A DNA stretch of 34,225 nucleotides. Origin: an uncultured Clostridia bacterium. Its GTDB lineage: Bacteria; Bacillota; Clostridia; Oscillospirales; Ruminococcaceae. Position 1 is the stretch's first letter. Each line of letters opens with the position of its first letter. Of the stretch, positions 1 to 7,359 are shown piece after piece. The translations under genes were made by a program, and so were the position numbers. Location of the stretch: assembly GCA_947625735.1 (NCBI GenBank), contig CANQPL010000025.1, positions 1-34,225 of the forward strand, written 5' to 3'. The notes beneath the pieces were generated by a model, which saw only the letters and a list, made by a program, of their open reading frames with translations, was not told the DNA's origin and made no database searches.

Positions 1-458
1 GCAATGCGAACACTTTCATTTCCTAACAGATAAACAGCCGCAAGAATTGCAACCGCACGGACTGCACGTCCCGAAATTTGCGATATAATAACTTTTCCGA
101 AAGTCGGAATTTTTGCATTTCGGAGAAGTCCTGCGGAAAATCCATAACCGCAAAGTTCTATCATCATAAAGGGAAGCATTGCCGCACCGGGCATTCCCGA
201 AAGTGCAAAACTTGCAAGAGGTCCTAAAAGTCCTGCGATCGCTCCTGCGTAAGGCCCTGCAAGAAGTCCTACAAGAATTATCGGTAAATGCATTGGCAGG
301 AACGCTTCGCCAAGGGACGTTCCAAGTCCCGACGCTGCGCCTAAAACGTGAAATACCTGCGGAACTGCAACTGCTCCGATAATTGCCGCAAGTGCTGCGA
401 GAGTTTGTACCTTTACCGAAAGGCGGGGTTTTTCCATAGTCTGAATTGCTGTTGACAT
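1..458 (-). CDS. ECF transporter S component, partial (C-terminus beyond window)
   Basis: The gene reads leftward from ATG at 456-458 and runs off the left edge with about 152 codons visible and no stop. A ribosome site (AAAAGGAG) lies about eight bases upstream. The visible protein is very hydrophobic: a short polar start, a first membrane segment at about residues 19-35, then the pattern MHLPIILVGLLAGPYAGAI at about residues 53-71 and a following GLLGPLASFALSGMPG. This HxPxxxAGxxxGPxxGxxxGxxxPLxxxxxxGMP signature is typical of substrate-binding S components of energy-coupling-factor vitamin transporters. These sit in the membrane and work with EcfT and two EcfA ATPases. The substrate cannot be read from the sequence. 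It is codirectional with, but separated by a 110-base gap from, the reductase operon upstream. Confidence 0.75.
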   Translation of the reverse strand, partial: MSTAIQTMEKPRLSVKVQTLAALAAIIGAVAVPQVFHVLGAASGLGTSLGEAFLPMHLPIILVGLLAGPYAGAIAGLLGPLASFALSGMPGAAMLPFMMIELCGYGFSAGLLRNAKIPTFGKVIISQISGRAVRAVAILAAVYLLGNESVRI

Positions 459-484
459 AATAAGATCTCCTTTTCTTATTTAAT

Positions 485-513
485 ATTATAACGTTCCTGT
501 TATCAGGGAAAAT
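485..513 (-). promoter_or_regulatory. possible promoter -10 box and small palindrome ahead of the ECF gene
   Basis: On the minus strand TATAAT lies at 485-490, about 27 bases before the ECF start codon. No good -35 box is present at the expected distance (about 508-513). A CCTG-TTAT-CAGG inverted repeat at 496-507 sits directly upstream of the -10 and could be an operator. Both calls rest on the sequence pattern only. Confidence 0.35.
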
Positions 514-543
514 GCTATTACAAAACCGTGATAGAGCCGAAAC

Positions 544-556
544 TGCCCGAAGGGCA
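544..556 (-). terminator. weak hairpin after the reductase operon
   Basis: A TGCCC-GAA-GGGCA hairpin lies 16 bases past the end of the last reductase gene on the minus strand and is followed by GTTT rather than a real T tract. It may end or attenuate the operon, but the U-run is poor. Confidence 0.3.
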
Positions 557-571
557 TTTATTGAGTACGCA

Positions 572-1705
572 CTACATATTCAATTTTTCTGCAAAATCAG
601 CCATAGCTTCGGAAACCTTGATCTGCTGCGGACAGACGGCTTCACAGCTTCTACAGCCTACACAAGCGCTCGGCAGCTTGTCTTTTGAATACGAGGACAG
701 AGCCATCGGCGCGATAAATCCGCCATTGGTGAAGCAATGCTCATTGTAGAAAGCCAACAATGTCGGTATATCCAGTTCCTGCGGGCAGTGACTCACACAG
801 TAACGGCAGGCAGTACAGGGCAGGACGATCGTCCGTACCATTTTATCCGCCATAGCCAACAGATTTTTCATTTCTTCATCGGAAAGAGGTTTTTCTTCAC
901 GGAATGTCAGGATATTTTCTTTCATCTGATCCATGTTTGACATACCGGACAGTACAACAGTTACCTCAGGAATAGACTGTAGGAAACGGAACGCCCAAGC
1001 AGGGATCTTCTCATCAGGGCGCATGGATCTTAATTTTGCCTCTTCCTCATCTGTAAGATTTGCCAGACGACCGCCCCGAAGCGGTTCCATTACCCAAACC
1101 GGAATGTGGTATTTTTTCAGAAGCTCCACTTTTGCCTTGGCGTCTTGAAAACTCCAATCAAGGTAATTCAGCTGTATCTGACAAAATTCCATGTTCTTTC
1201 CGTATTTCTCAAGGAAACGTTCCATCACATCATAACTTCCATGCGCTGAAAATCCGAGATGACGGATCCTTCCGTTTTCTTTCTGTTTCATCAGGTAGTC
1301 ATATATCCCATACTTTTCGTCCAGATATGCATCAATATTCATCTCGCAGACATTATGGAACAAATAGAAATCAAAATACTCAACTTGACATTTTTCCAAC
1401 TGCTTCTCAAAAATTTCTTCCACCCTTGTCATATTGGACAGATCATATCCGGGAAATTTGGTAGCTAAATAAAAACGGTCTCTCGGATATTCTTTTAAGG
1501 CTCTTCCCATAACAAGCTCCGAATTGCCGTCATGGTAGCCCCAAGCAGTGTCGTAATAATTCACGCCCTGTTCCATAGCATAAGCGACCATTTCTTTAGC
1601 GGCTGCTTCATCTATCTTGGAATCATCTCCGTCTATTACCGGAAGGCGCATGGCGCCCATGCCCAAGGCAGATAATTTCAGATTCTGAAAATTTTTGTAA
1701 ATCAT
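572..1705 (-). CDS. aldo/keto reductase with C-terminal 2x[4Fe-4S] ferredoxin domain
   Basis: This is a 377-residue NAD(P)H-type aldo/keto reductase fused to a ferredoxin-like tail. The catalytic tetrad is visible as D52, Y57 (in DTAWGYHDG), K83 (in ATKFP) and H117 (in YLFHN). The barrel continues to about residue 290 and includes the MEPLRGG and VLSGMSNMDQM blocks of this family. The tail carries two clusters: C297-C300-C303-C307P and C348-C351-C354-C358P. Such proteins are common in anaerobic clostridia and probably couple a carbonyl reduction to a low-potential electron carrier; the substrate is unknown. The start has a strong GGAGGAG site. It is the last gene of the TetR operon, 12 bases after the preceding reductase, which is a paralogue. 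Confidence 0.9.
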   Translation of the reverse strand: MIYKNFQNLKLSALGMGAMRLPVIDGDDSKIDEAAAKEMVAYAMEQGVNYYDTAWGYHDGNSELVMGRALKEYPRDRFYLATKFPGYDLSNMTRVEEIFEKQLEKCQVEYFDFYLFHNVCEMNIDAYLDEKYGIYDYLMKQKENGRIRHLGFSAHGSYDVMERFLEKYGKNMEFCQIQLNYLDWSFQDAKAKVELLKKYHIPVWVMEPLRGGRLANLTDEEEAKLRSMRPDEKIPAWAFRFLQSIPEVTVVLSGMSNMDQMKENILTFREEKPLSDEEMKNLLAMADKMVRTIVLPCTACRYCVSHCPQELDIPTLLAFYNEHCFTNGGFIAPMALSSYSKDKLPSACVGCRSCEAVCPQQIKVSEAMADFAEKLNM

Positions 1706-1717
1706 AAGTTCTCCTCC

Positions 1718-2845
1718 TTATCCGCGGTCAAATTGTGCCGCACAGTCTTTCAGTCTTGTTATAACATTGATCTGCTGAGGACAGGCTCGTTCACATTGAC
1801 CGCAGGCAATACAATCGGAAGCACAACCGCTGTTCTTTACCGCCTCCGCATACTGACGTGCGCCTTCCTCCAACTGTCCCCATACAAGCTGTTGGTTACG
1901 GGCTGCAAATATCTCAGGGATCGCGATCTTTTTCGGACAACCCGCCGTGCAGTAATGGCAAGCAGTACATGGTATAGATTTTACGCCTGTCATAATTTCC
2001 TGTGCCTTGCGAATGGTGTTCTGTTCTGCACTGTCCAAAGGTTTAAAATCTTTCATGTAGGAGAGATTATCCCTCATTTGGTCTATGCTGCTCATACCTG
2101 ACAGCACCGTAATTATCCCGTCCAGAGATGCGGCATAACGTATCGCCCATGATGCAAAGGAAGCGTTCGGATCAGCTTCACGGAATATTTTTTGTACGTT
2201 TGTGGGCGGGTTTGCCAATGCTCCGCCTTTTACCGGTTCCATTACCACAATAGATTTGCCGTGACGTCTGGCGACCTCGTAATTTTCACGGGACGTAACA
2301 TCGGGATTTTCCCAATCGGCATAATTGAGCTGAAGCTGCACAAACTCCGCATCAGGGTGAGCAGTGAGCAATTCGTCCAGAATATCAGGCGTGGCATGGA
2401 AAGAAAAACCCCAATGTTTGATTAGTCCTTTTGCTTTCTGCTCCTTTACAAAATCCCATATGCGGTAATTGTCATAGGTTTTATAGTTTCCCACCTGCAA
2501 AGCGTGAAGCAGATAGTAGTCAAAGTAGCCCGCACCTGTACGCTCCAGACTGGTATAAAACTGCTGTTTTGCACTCTTCTCATCGTGAGCGCCCATCCAA
2601 GCGCACAGTTTAGTTGCAAGAGTAAAACTTTCACGGGGATAGCGTTCTATCAGAGCTTCTTTCGCAGCCCGTTCAGAATCGCCGCTGTCGTACACATAAG
2701 CGGTATCAAAATAGGTCAGACCTGCTTCCATAAACATATCTACCATTTTTTTGACCTGTTCTATATCAATTTTATTGCCGCGTTTGGGCAGACGCATAAG
2801 TCCAAATCCCAGCTTCGGGGTATTTTCTCCGAAATATCGTTCCAT
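1718..2845 (-). CDS. aldo/keto reductase with C-terminal 2x[4Fe-4S] ferredoxin domain (paralogue)
   Basis: A 375-residue paralogue of the neighbouring reductase. Catalytic residues are D47, Y52 (DTAYVYDSG), K79 (ATKL) and H114 (YLLHA). The MEPVKGGAL and VLSGMSSIDQM blocks mark the same subfamily. The ferredoxin part has C293-C296-C299-C303P and C345-C348-C351-C355P. A ribosome site (AGAGGAGG) lies seven to eight bases before the ATG. It follows the flavodoxin gene by 13 bases on the same strand. Flavodoxin next to Fe-S-tailed reductases suggests that electrons pass from flavodoxin or ferredoxin to the clusters, which is inference from context. Substrate unknown. Confidence 0.9.
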   Translation of the reverse strand: MERYFGENTPKLGFGLMRLPKRGNKIDIEQVKKMVDMFMEAGLTYFDTAYVYDSGDSERAAKEALIERYPRESFTLATKLCAWMGAHDEKSAKQQFYTSLERTGAGYFDYYLLHALQVGNYKTYDNYRIWDFVKEQKAKGLIKHWGFSFHATPDILDELLTAHPDAEFVQLQLNYADWENPDVTSRENYEVARRHGKSIVVMEPVKGGALANPPTNVQKIFREADPNASFASWAIRYAASLDGIITVLSGMSSIDQMRDNLSYMKDFKPLDSAEQNTIRKAQEIMTGVKSIPCTACHYCTAGCPKKIAIPEIFAARNQQLVWGQLEEGARQYAEAVKNSGCASDCIACGQCERACPQQINVITRLKDCAAQFDRG

Positions 2846-2858
2846 AAATATCCTCCTC

Positions 2859-3377
2859 TTACTGTAATACTTTTTTTGCCCAAGCGGCTACCGTGCTTTC
2901 AGACTTTTCGGCATCTGCACCGTGAACGGCAAGCCCGTTTTCAAAGGACGCGCCCTTGCAGATCTTCTTCAGGTCACGTTCACAGGAGCCGAGACCACTG
3001 CCCTCATGTGTCATAACTGCCATCACCTTTTTGCCGGTAAAATCCAGCTTTTCAAGCTGAGTGAACACTGCCATCGGGAAGGTTCCCCACCAACACGGTC
3101 CGCAGATAAAGATGTTGTCATAATCTGCAATGCTTTCAAGGTATTTTTTAAGTTCCGGTCTTGCCTGTTCGTGCATTTCTTTCTTTGCCTCGTTGGTGCA
3201 GGCATAATAGTCTGCCGCATATTCCTTTACCGTTTCGATTTGGAAAAGATCGCCGCCTATGGCTTTCCGGATAAACTCCGCCACGATCTCCGTATTGCCT
3301 TTGGCGAGATTTTTGATACCGCCGTTACAGTAATTTTCCCCTTTGCGGGAGTAGTAGATAATCAGATTCTTAGCCAT
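2859..3377 (-). CDS. flavodoxin family protein
   Basis: A 172-residue flavodoxin-fold protein that would bind FMN and act as a small soluble electron carrier or FMN-dependent oxidoreductase. The N-terminus MAKNLIIYYSRKGENY, with GNTE about 20 residues later, forms the phosphate-binding region. IFICGPCWWGTFP at mid-length is the usual second FMN loop, and the THEGSGLG stretch is the third. I chose ATG at 3375-3377 because AAGGAA lies about eight bases before it. An in-frame ATG at 3392 adds five residues but has no ribosome site. It lies between two aldo/keto reductase genes in one operon, so it probably supplies or receives electrons with them. Confidence 0.85.
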   Translation of the reverse strand: MAKNLIIYYSRKGENYCNGGIKNLAKGNTEIVAEFIRKAIGGDLFQIETVKEYAADYYACTNEAKKEMHEQARPELKKYLESIADYDNIFICGPCWWGTFPMAVFTQLEKLDFTGKKVMAVMTHEGSGLGSCERDLKKICKGASFENGLAVHGADAEKSESTVAAWAKKVLQ

Positions 3378-3398
3378 GATAAATTCCTTCATTCGTAT

Positions 3399-4544
3399 TT
3401 AATCCATATAGGTCTGATAGTTATTTTTTGCATGGTATGTTACGGATTCCTGCAAAGCAGCCGTAACGTCAAACGCCCCGCCGATCTTCTCGGTCTGCGC
3501 CGTGTAGTCACCTGTTTCAAAGGCACGGTCATAGGCGCTGCGGAAACTCTTATAGTAGTTCAGCTCTGCACAGAAAGTGGGATCGGGTTGGATCAACATA
3601 CTGTTGTACGCCCTGATAATACCGGATACGGGCACGCCGTAGGAATTATCGTCAAGGGCAGACCAGTCGCTGCAGCGGTATTTCCAAGTTTCCTGATATT
3701 TTTCTTTCATTTCAGCCAAAGCCTGTTTTTCCACATTGGTGAGGGGCTTGAAGTCTTGCATATAACCGGTATTGTCTTTCACCTGTTCGAGATCACTCAT
3801 GCCTGAAAGAACTGTCAGCACACCTTCCTGCGAGGCGGCAAAGCGGATAGCAAATCTTGCCGGGGAGGCGTTTGGATCAATATCCTGAAAGATGTGTTCC
3901 GCACCGGTGGGAACTTTAGCCAGTGCGCCGCCCTTTACCGGCTCCATGACGATAACCTGCTTGCCGTGCTTGCGTATTACCTCGTAACACTTCTTAGACT
4001 GAATGAGCGGTTCCTCCCAGTCGGAGTAGTTCAGAACGATCTGAACGGCATCTACCTCCGGGTGCTCGGTCAGTATCTGATCCAAATGGGCGGCGTCATC
4101 ATGGTAAGAGAATGCTATGTGGCGGATCTTCCCCTGTTCTTTCCACTGCTTCATATAGTCAAACAGATGAGCGTCACGGACTTCCGTAGCATAAATGTAG
4201 CGGTTCAGATTGTGGAGCAGATAGTAGTCAAAGTATTCAACACCGCATTTATCCAGCTGCTCCCGAAAAATGGCCTCCACCTTGTCCTTGGCAGGCATCT
4301 GAAAGGTAGGAAATTTTGACACCAGCAGGAAACTCTCACGCGGATGGCGTTTGACAAGAGCTTCCCTGATCGCAGTTTCAGAAGCACCGTCATGATAAAC
4401 ATAGGAGGTATCAAAGTAAGTAAATCCCCGTTCAAGGAAAAGGTCCACCATCTGTTTGAACTGCTCTAAGTCAATGTCTGCTGCATTGTCGCTTTTCTGG
4501 GGAAGGCGCATCAGTCCAAATCCCAGTTTCTTGATCTCACTCAT
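3399..4544 (-). CDS. aldo/keto reductase lacking the ferredoxin cysteines
   Basis: A 381-residue member of the same aldo/keto reductase group. D45, Y50 (DTSYVYHDG), K77 (SKF) and H111 (YLLHN) give the complete catalytic tetrad. MEPVKGGALAK and VLSGMSDLEQV are conserved. Unlike its two operon partners, the C-terminal third has no CxxCxxC cluster. The equivalent region keeps only a lone cysteine (YRCSDW) and then an extension ending QTYMD, so it appears to have lost its Fe-S clusters. ATG at 4542-4544 follows AGGAGGAAC and is preferred to an ATG ten codons upstream that overlaps this site. It lies 19 bases after tetR, as the first enzyme gene of the operon. Confidence 0.88.
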   Translation of the reverse strand: MSEIKKLGFGLMRLPQKSDNAADIDLEQFKQMVDLFLERGFTYFDTSYVYHDGASETAIREALVKRHPRESFLLVSKFPTFQMPAKDKVEAIFREQLDKCGVEYFDYYLLHNLNRYIYATEVRDAHLFDYMKQWKEQGKIRHIAFSYHDDAAHLDQILTEHPEVDAVQIVLNYSDWEEPLIQSKKCYEVIRKHGKQVIVMEPVKGGALAKVPTGAEHIFQDIDPNASPARFAIRFAASQEGVLTVLSGMSDLEQVKDNTGYMQDFKPLTNVEKQALAEMKEKYQETWKYRCSDWSALDDNSYGVPVSGIIRAYNSMLIQPDPTFCAELNYYKSFRSAYDRAFETGDYTAQTEKIGGAFDVTAALQESVTYHAKNNYQTYMD

Positions 4545-4563
4545 TGTTTGTTCCTCCTGTTTT

Positions 4564-5181
4564 TTATTTTTCAATGATATAGGGACGTATCATGGTCGGT
4601 AAAAATAGTCTGCAAAATTCTTTTGTCCGTTCTTCAAAACTGTATGCACCGCCTGACATATCCCAACAAAGCATTTCACCATAGATCACATCTACCAGTG
4701 CATTAGCGAGCGCATCTACGGGTATATCTGCCTTCAGCTCGCCTTGCTCAACGCCTTTTTCGATCATGCCTTTCATGGAATCAATATCCATGCGGAGTTT
4801 ATCTTCGTTGTACGGAGCCTCCACAAGATCGGGATCCACGGTGTTACGCACCCATTCCTGACAGAGCTTCAGCCCGTCACGTTCAATGTGTCCGGAGAAA
4901 TTCACCATGTAAAATACCAGCCGTTCTATAAAGGGACCATCATAAGCCTGTGCTTCCTCATAGATACCCTGATACATCTCTTGACTTAACGCAAAAACCA
5001 CATCTTCCTTGCGTTTGAAATAGGTATAGAACGTGCCGTTTGATACACCGCAGGCTTTTGTGATCTCTTCGATAGATGTGTTCACCAAGCCTTTTTCACA
5101 TATCAGTTTTTTTGCCGCCTCCAACAGCTTTCGTCTGGTTTCCAATGCGGCGATCTGCCGGTTCGTCATTTTCGTTGCCAC
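4564..5181 (-). CDS. TetR/AcrR family transcriptional repressor
   Basis: A 205-residue TetR-type regulator starting at GTG (5179-5181) with GGGAGG seven bases upstream. The N-terminal helix-turn-helix is clear: RRKLLEAAKKLICEKG, then TSIEEITKACGVSNGTFY and TYFKRKEDV at about residues 16-65. The rest is the all-helical ligand and dimer domain, which is not conserved enough to name an inducer. It is the first gene of an operon of one flavodoxin and three aldo/keto reductases. A palindrome overlapping its own promoter is the likely binding site. Regulation by reactive aldehydes, quinones or similar compounds is plausible but unproven. Confidence 0.9.
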   Translation of the reverse strand: MATKMTNRQIAALETRRKLLEAAKKLICEKGLVNTSIEEITKACGVSNGTFYTYFKRKEDVVFALSQEMYQGIYEEAQAYDGPFIERLVFYMVNFSGHIERDGLKLCQEWVRNTVDPDLVEAPYNEDKLRMDIDSMKGMIEKGVEQGELKADIPVDALANALVDVIYGEMLCWDMSGGAYSFEERTKEFCRLFLPTMIRPYIIEK

Positions 5182-5207
5182 GTCTGCACCTCCCTTTGTA
5201 CAAATTC

Positions 5208-5240
5208 ATTATATTACATTCACTGAACTATATTCAATGA
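5208..5240 (-). promoter_or_regulatory. promoter and palindromic operator of the tetR-reductase operon
   Basis: On the minus strand TATAAT is at 5208-5213 and TTGAAT at 5232-5237, spaced 18 bases. A palindrome with 8-base arms spans 5220-5240: TCACTGAA (5220-5227), a 5-base centre, and TTCAATGA (5233-5240), with one mismatch. It covers the -35 box and most of the spacer, so a bound TetR dimer would block polymerase. The motif is seen; the binding is inferred. Confidence 0.6.
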
Positions 5241-5287
5241 TTTTTAATCAATTTTATATTAATATTATTTTAACTGCCGGAGCAAAT

Positions 5288-5321
5288 AAAAAAACGCTAT
5301 GCGATCGGTGCGGATCTGCAT
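5288..5321 (-). terminator. possible terminator of the decayed gene
   Basis: On the minus strand ATGCAGATC and GATCGCAT form an 8-bp stem with one bulge around a six-base loop. Four bases later comes a run of seven T (complement of 5288-5294). This is a fair rho-independent terminator for leftward transcription from the degraded gene. It also insulates the tetR promoter. Confidence 0.4.
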
Positions 5322-5388
5322 CACATTTCAAAGTCTTTTCTCTTGCTTTTTAATGACAGCATCTTCTATGTATTCTCTCTCCGCTTTT

Positions 5389-5580
5389 TCAGTCTTGATC
5401 CTGCAAATCCTGACACGCATCAAAGCACATCTGATTGTAACAGTCAATATCTTCAGCACTGCCGCGAGAGGTAAGACCTTTTTTGACTGACCGTATATTC
5501 ATTCTCACGGAATCCGTCAAAGGCGGCATTGTATTTTTCAAGCAGTTCGGGAGAATCGGAAAGTTTCTTGCGGTAAACTA
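5389..5580 (-). pseudogene. 3' remnant of an unidentified gene, frameshifted
   Basis: Reading leftward from 5580, one frame gives a normal-looking hydrophilic stretch (YRKKLSDSPELLEKYNAAF and onward) to about 5485. It continues only after a one-base shift in a run of six A (complement of 5479-5484) as GLTSRGSAEDIDCYNQMCF, then stops at TGA 5389-5391. Without the shift it stops soon after. Both halves have coding-like composition, so this is best read as the tail of a real gene cut on its upstream side by the IS remnant at 5581. I cannot identify the family. Confidence 0.4.
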
Positions 5581-5728
5581 GAGCCTGTTTACATTAAAAT
5601 AGCATCAAAGATTATAGCTAATGTGAGATTTCCCAAATACATAACATCAAGCTTGTCATAACGGGTAAAAACACGTCTGAAACGCTTTATACGAAGAAAA
5701 TATCTTTCAATTTCATTACGGCGTTTAT
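5581..5728 (-). mobile_element. 3' fragment of an IS5-like insertion sequence
   Basis: The minus strand encodes the last 46 or so residues of a DDE transposase of the IS5/IS1182-like type, with the typical YKRRNEIERYF and FRRVFTRYDKLDV blocks. The E of NEIER is the likely last catalytic acid. Translation stops at TAA 5589-5591, and GTTTACATTAAAATAGC at the outer edge looks like the element's terminus. The upstream part is absent: at 5729 the sequence switches to the end of another IS. It is an inactive relic. Confidence 0.65.
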
Positions 5729-6535
5729 AGAACTTGTCCACATAGGCTAAAATCTGCGAAGAAGAGTAAGCAAATTTGAAATAATACACATAGTTTCAGC
5801 ATAAAAAGACTTAATCTCATAATCTTTAGAAAGACGTCTGTCCCATGTCATCCAGCCGAAGGTACGTTCCACAACCCAACGTGTAGACTGAATCTCAAAA
5901 TCATTTTTTATGCGTGGAGAAATGTCAATTCTGATATTATGAAAAATTTCAAATGTATTTTTAAAAATGCCCCTGTACCCCTGATCAGCCAACCCGGCAA
6001 TAATAGTCGGATAGCGATACAAAGCTTTTTCAAAAGTATATACTCCGCCCTTGGTATCGTGGATATTAGCAGCGTGAATATGTACGCAAAGCAAATTTCC
6101 CATTGTATCAGTAACAATATGCCGTTTTACTCCTTTTGTTTTTTCCTCCGTCATATCCTCTGTTCTGACTTGCAGATACTGTTTTTACTGATTGTGAGTC
6201 AATCAAGGCATATGTTGGCGTTTCGTTTTTTCCTTTAGATGTTCGTACCTTCTTCACCAACATTTGCTGTACTTTATCCCAGACGCCATTTTTTGAGGCT
6301 CTGTAGTAAAACATGGATACTGCCTTCCAGTTTGGAAAATCTTTTGGCAGATCTCTCCACTGACAACCGGTTTTCACAAGATATCATACTGCATTCACCA
6401 TCTCTCTCTTGTCGTATTTGCTTTTATTTCCGGCTGGAAAGTATTCCTTTATCAGTTCCCATTGGCTGTCTGTTAAATCACTTGTATATCTCATACTTCT
6501 TATTATACCATATTTTTTCTATGTGGACAAGTTCT
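5729..6535 (-). mobile_element. IS5-family (IS427-like) insertion sequence, 807 bp
   Basis: A 17-bp perfect terminal inverted repeat bounds the element: AGAACTTGTCCACATAG at 5729-5745 and its complement at 6519-6535. The single transposase reading frame lies leftward inside. Length and the two-part transposase fit the IS427 group of the IS5 family. No clean target duplication is visible at the edges (flanks AT and TA), and sequence left of it belongs to another IS while sequence right of it does not. So the insertion was followed by deletion or recombination. Confidence 0.75.
5747..6494 (-). pseudogene. IS5-family transposase, disrupted by a stop and a frameshift
   Basis: From ATG at 6492-6494 the frame starts MRYTSDLTDSQWELIKEYF, as IS5/IS427 transposases do. 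It meets an in-frame TGA at 6384-6386 and continues through KTGCQWRDLPKDFPNW and ALIDSQSVKT (the first catalytic D region). It then needs a one-base shift at a run of six A (complement of 6139-6144) to continue KGVKRHIVTDTMGNLL, DQGYRG and WVVERTFGWM, ending at 5747. A related IS would read GGKTKGVKRH with five A, so the run has one extra base. IS427-type elements sometimes use programmed frameshifting, but the upstream TGA indicates real decay. A promoter with TATAAT at 6502-6507 and TTGTCC inside the terminal repeat (17-base spacing) precedes it. Confidence 0.75.
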
Positions 6536-6565
6536 TACAAGCTGAAATATTCAACCTATACTAAA

Positions 6566-6594
6566 ATTATAGCGCAGTTTCGCTGATTTGTCTA
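6566..6594 (-). promoter_or_regulatory. near-consensus promoter pointing into the IS
   Basis: On the minus strand TAGACA (6589-6594), a 17-base spacer and TATAAT (6566-6571) form a strong sigma-70 type promoter. The first sequence it would transcribe is 30 bases of unique DNA and then the IS end at 6535. No gene of its own remains, so it is probably orphaned by the insertion or by a deletion. Confidence 0.5.
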
Positions 6595-6657
6595 TTCGCA
6601 TTGCGTACGAAACCCCGTGCGCCATAAAAGTTTTCTGTTCGATATTTTGACCGGGGA

Positions 6658-6697
6658 AAATAAAAAAGCTGCGGAGCGGAGAACGCTTCACAGCTTG
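6658..6697 (-). terminator. rho-independent terminator of the solitary gene
   Basis: On the minus strand a 13-bp stem (AAGCTGTGAAGCG pairing with CGCTCCGCAGCTT, two G-U pairs) with a GTTCTC-type loop is followed by TTTTTTATTTT. It lies about 23 bases after the stop of the gene at 6720 and fits that gene's end. Confidence 0.75.
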
Positions 6698-6719
6698 AAA
6701 AGATTTCGATTTATTGAGC

Positions 6720-7295
6720 CTATGATAAATCAAGGGTACGAATTTTCAACTCGTTTAGTTTAGATTGAAATTTTTGAAACTCCTGCTGTTGTTCCCTTTT
6801 TGAAAATATACCCGTATTATCAAAGTAGATATACAACTCAATTAGTGGTGATTTGAAAGCAAAATAAGGACGTTTAGCAGTCATGTCTCTTTCATATTCA
6901 GTAAATTCTTCCCAGTAAAAGGTAGAGTAATCGTTGAATACGATTTGCTTGCTATCAATAGTTTTAATATCCGAGTATTTTTTCTCAAACGGAGTCCAGA
7001 ATTTGAACATATAACCCTCTTGTGGATCGCCAATATCATATCCAAGTTTTTTAGATAATCTTGATTTTAATTGGTCATACCATCTATTCCAGATCTCATC
7101 AGGCATTTCTCCGCTGATTTGTACTCCACCCGGCTCAACAGATGCACACAAATCAATATTATCTCCTTTCCATGAAGGGCAACCACCATTTTCATAACCG
7201 CACCAATAATCCATTGAACAATATACTTCTCCAATCATATCCCATATTTCATTAGGTGATGAGTAGTGAATATTTAAACATATATCGTGCATCAT
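6720..7295 (-). CDS. uncharacterised 191-residue protein, single-gene unit
   Basis: I do not recognise a family. The protein is soluble-looking and rich in aromatic residues and in D/E (YCSMDYWCGYENGGCPSW near residues 25-42, FYWEEFTEYERD near 127-138), with no signal peptide or membrane segment. The middle has a WNRWYDQLKSRLSKKLGYD stretch. The start is ATG ATG at 7290-7295, about nine bases after AAGGAAGTG. It has a textbook promoter upstream and a terminator downstream, so it is expressed alone. Its size, acidity and position beside an ICE are like those of immunity or defence-type cargo proteins, but that is only a guess from context. Confidence 0.7.
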   Translation of the reverse strand: MMHDICLNIHYSSPNEIWDMIGEVYCSMDYWCGYENGGCPSWKGDNIDLCASVEPGGVQISGEMPDEIWNRWYDQLKSRLSKKLGYDIGDPQEGYMFKFWTPFEKKYSDIKTIDSKQIVFNDYSTFYWEEFTEYERDMTAKRPYFAFKSPLIELYIYFDNTGIFSKREQQQEFQKFQSKLNELKIRTLDLS

Positions 7296-7329
7296 TTGAC
7301 ATCACTTCCTTTACATTGAAACTTAAATA

Positions 7330-7358
7330 ATTATACCATACTTTCCCGAAAAAGTCAA
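7330..7358 (-). promoter_or_regulatory. promoter of the solitary gene
   Basis: On the minus strand TTGACT (7353-7358), a 17-base spacer with TATGG before the -10, and TATAAT (7330-7335) form an almost perfect sigma-70 type promoter, 35 bases before the start codon of the 191-residue protein. Confidence 0.8.
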
Positions 7359-7359
7359 T

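Noticed and set aside
2922..3806. 294-codon open frame on the plus strand
   Set aside because: Antisense to flavodoxin and an aldo/keto reductase, both certain genes.
6130..6155. A-AAA-AAC slippery heptamer in the transposase as a programmed -1 frameshift
   Set aside because: A -1 shift here meets a stop within a few codons; the homologous continuation needs +1. With the extra in-frame TGA upstream, decay is the better reading.
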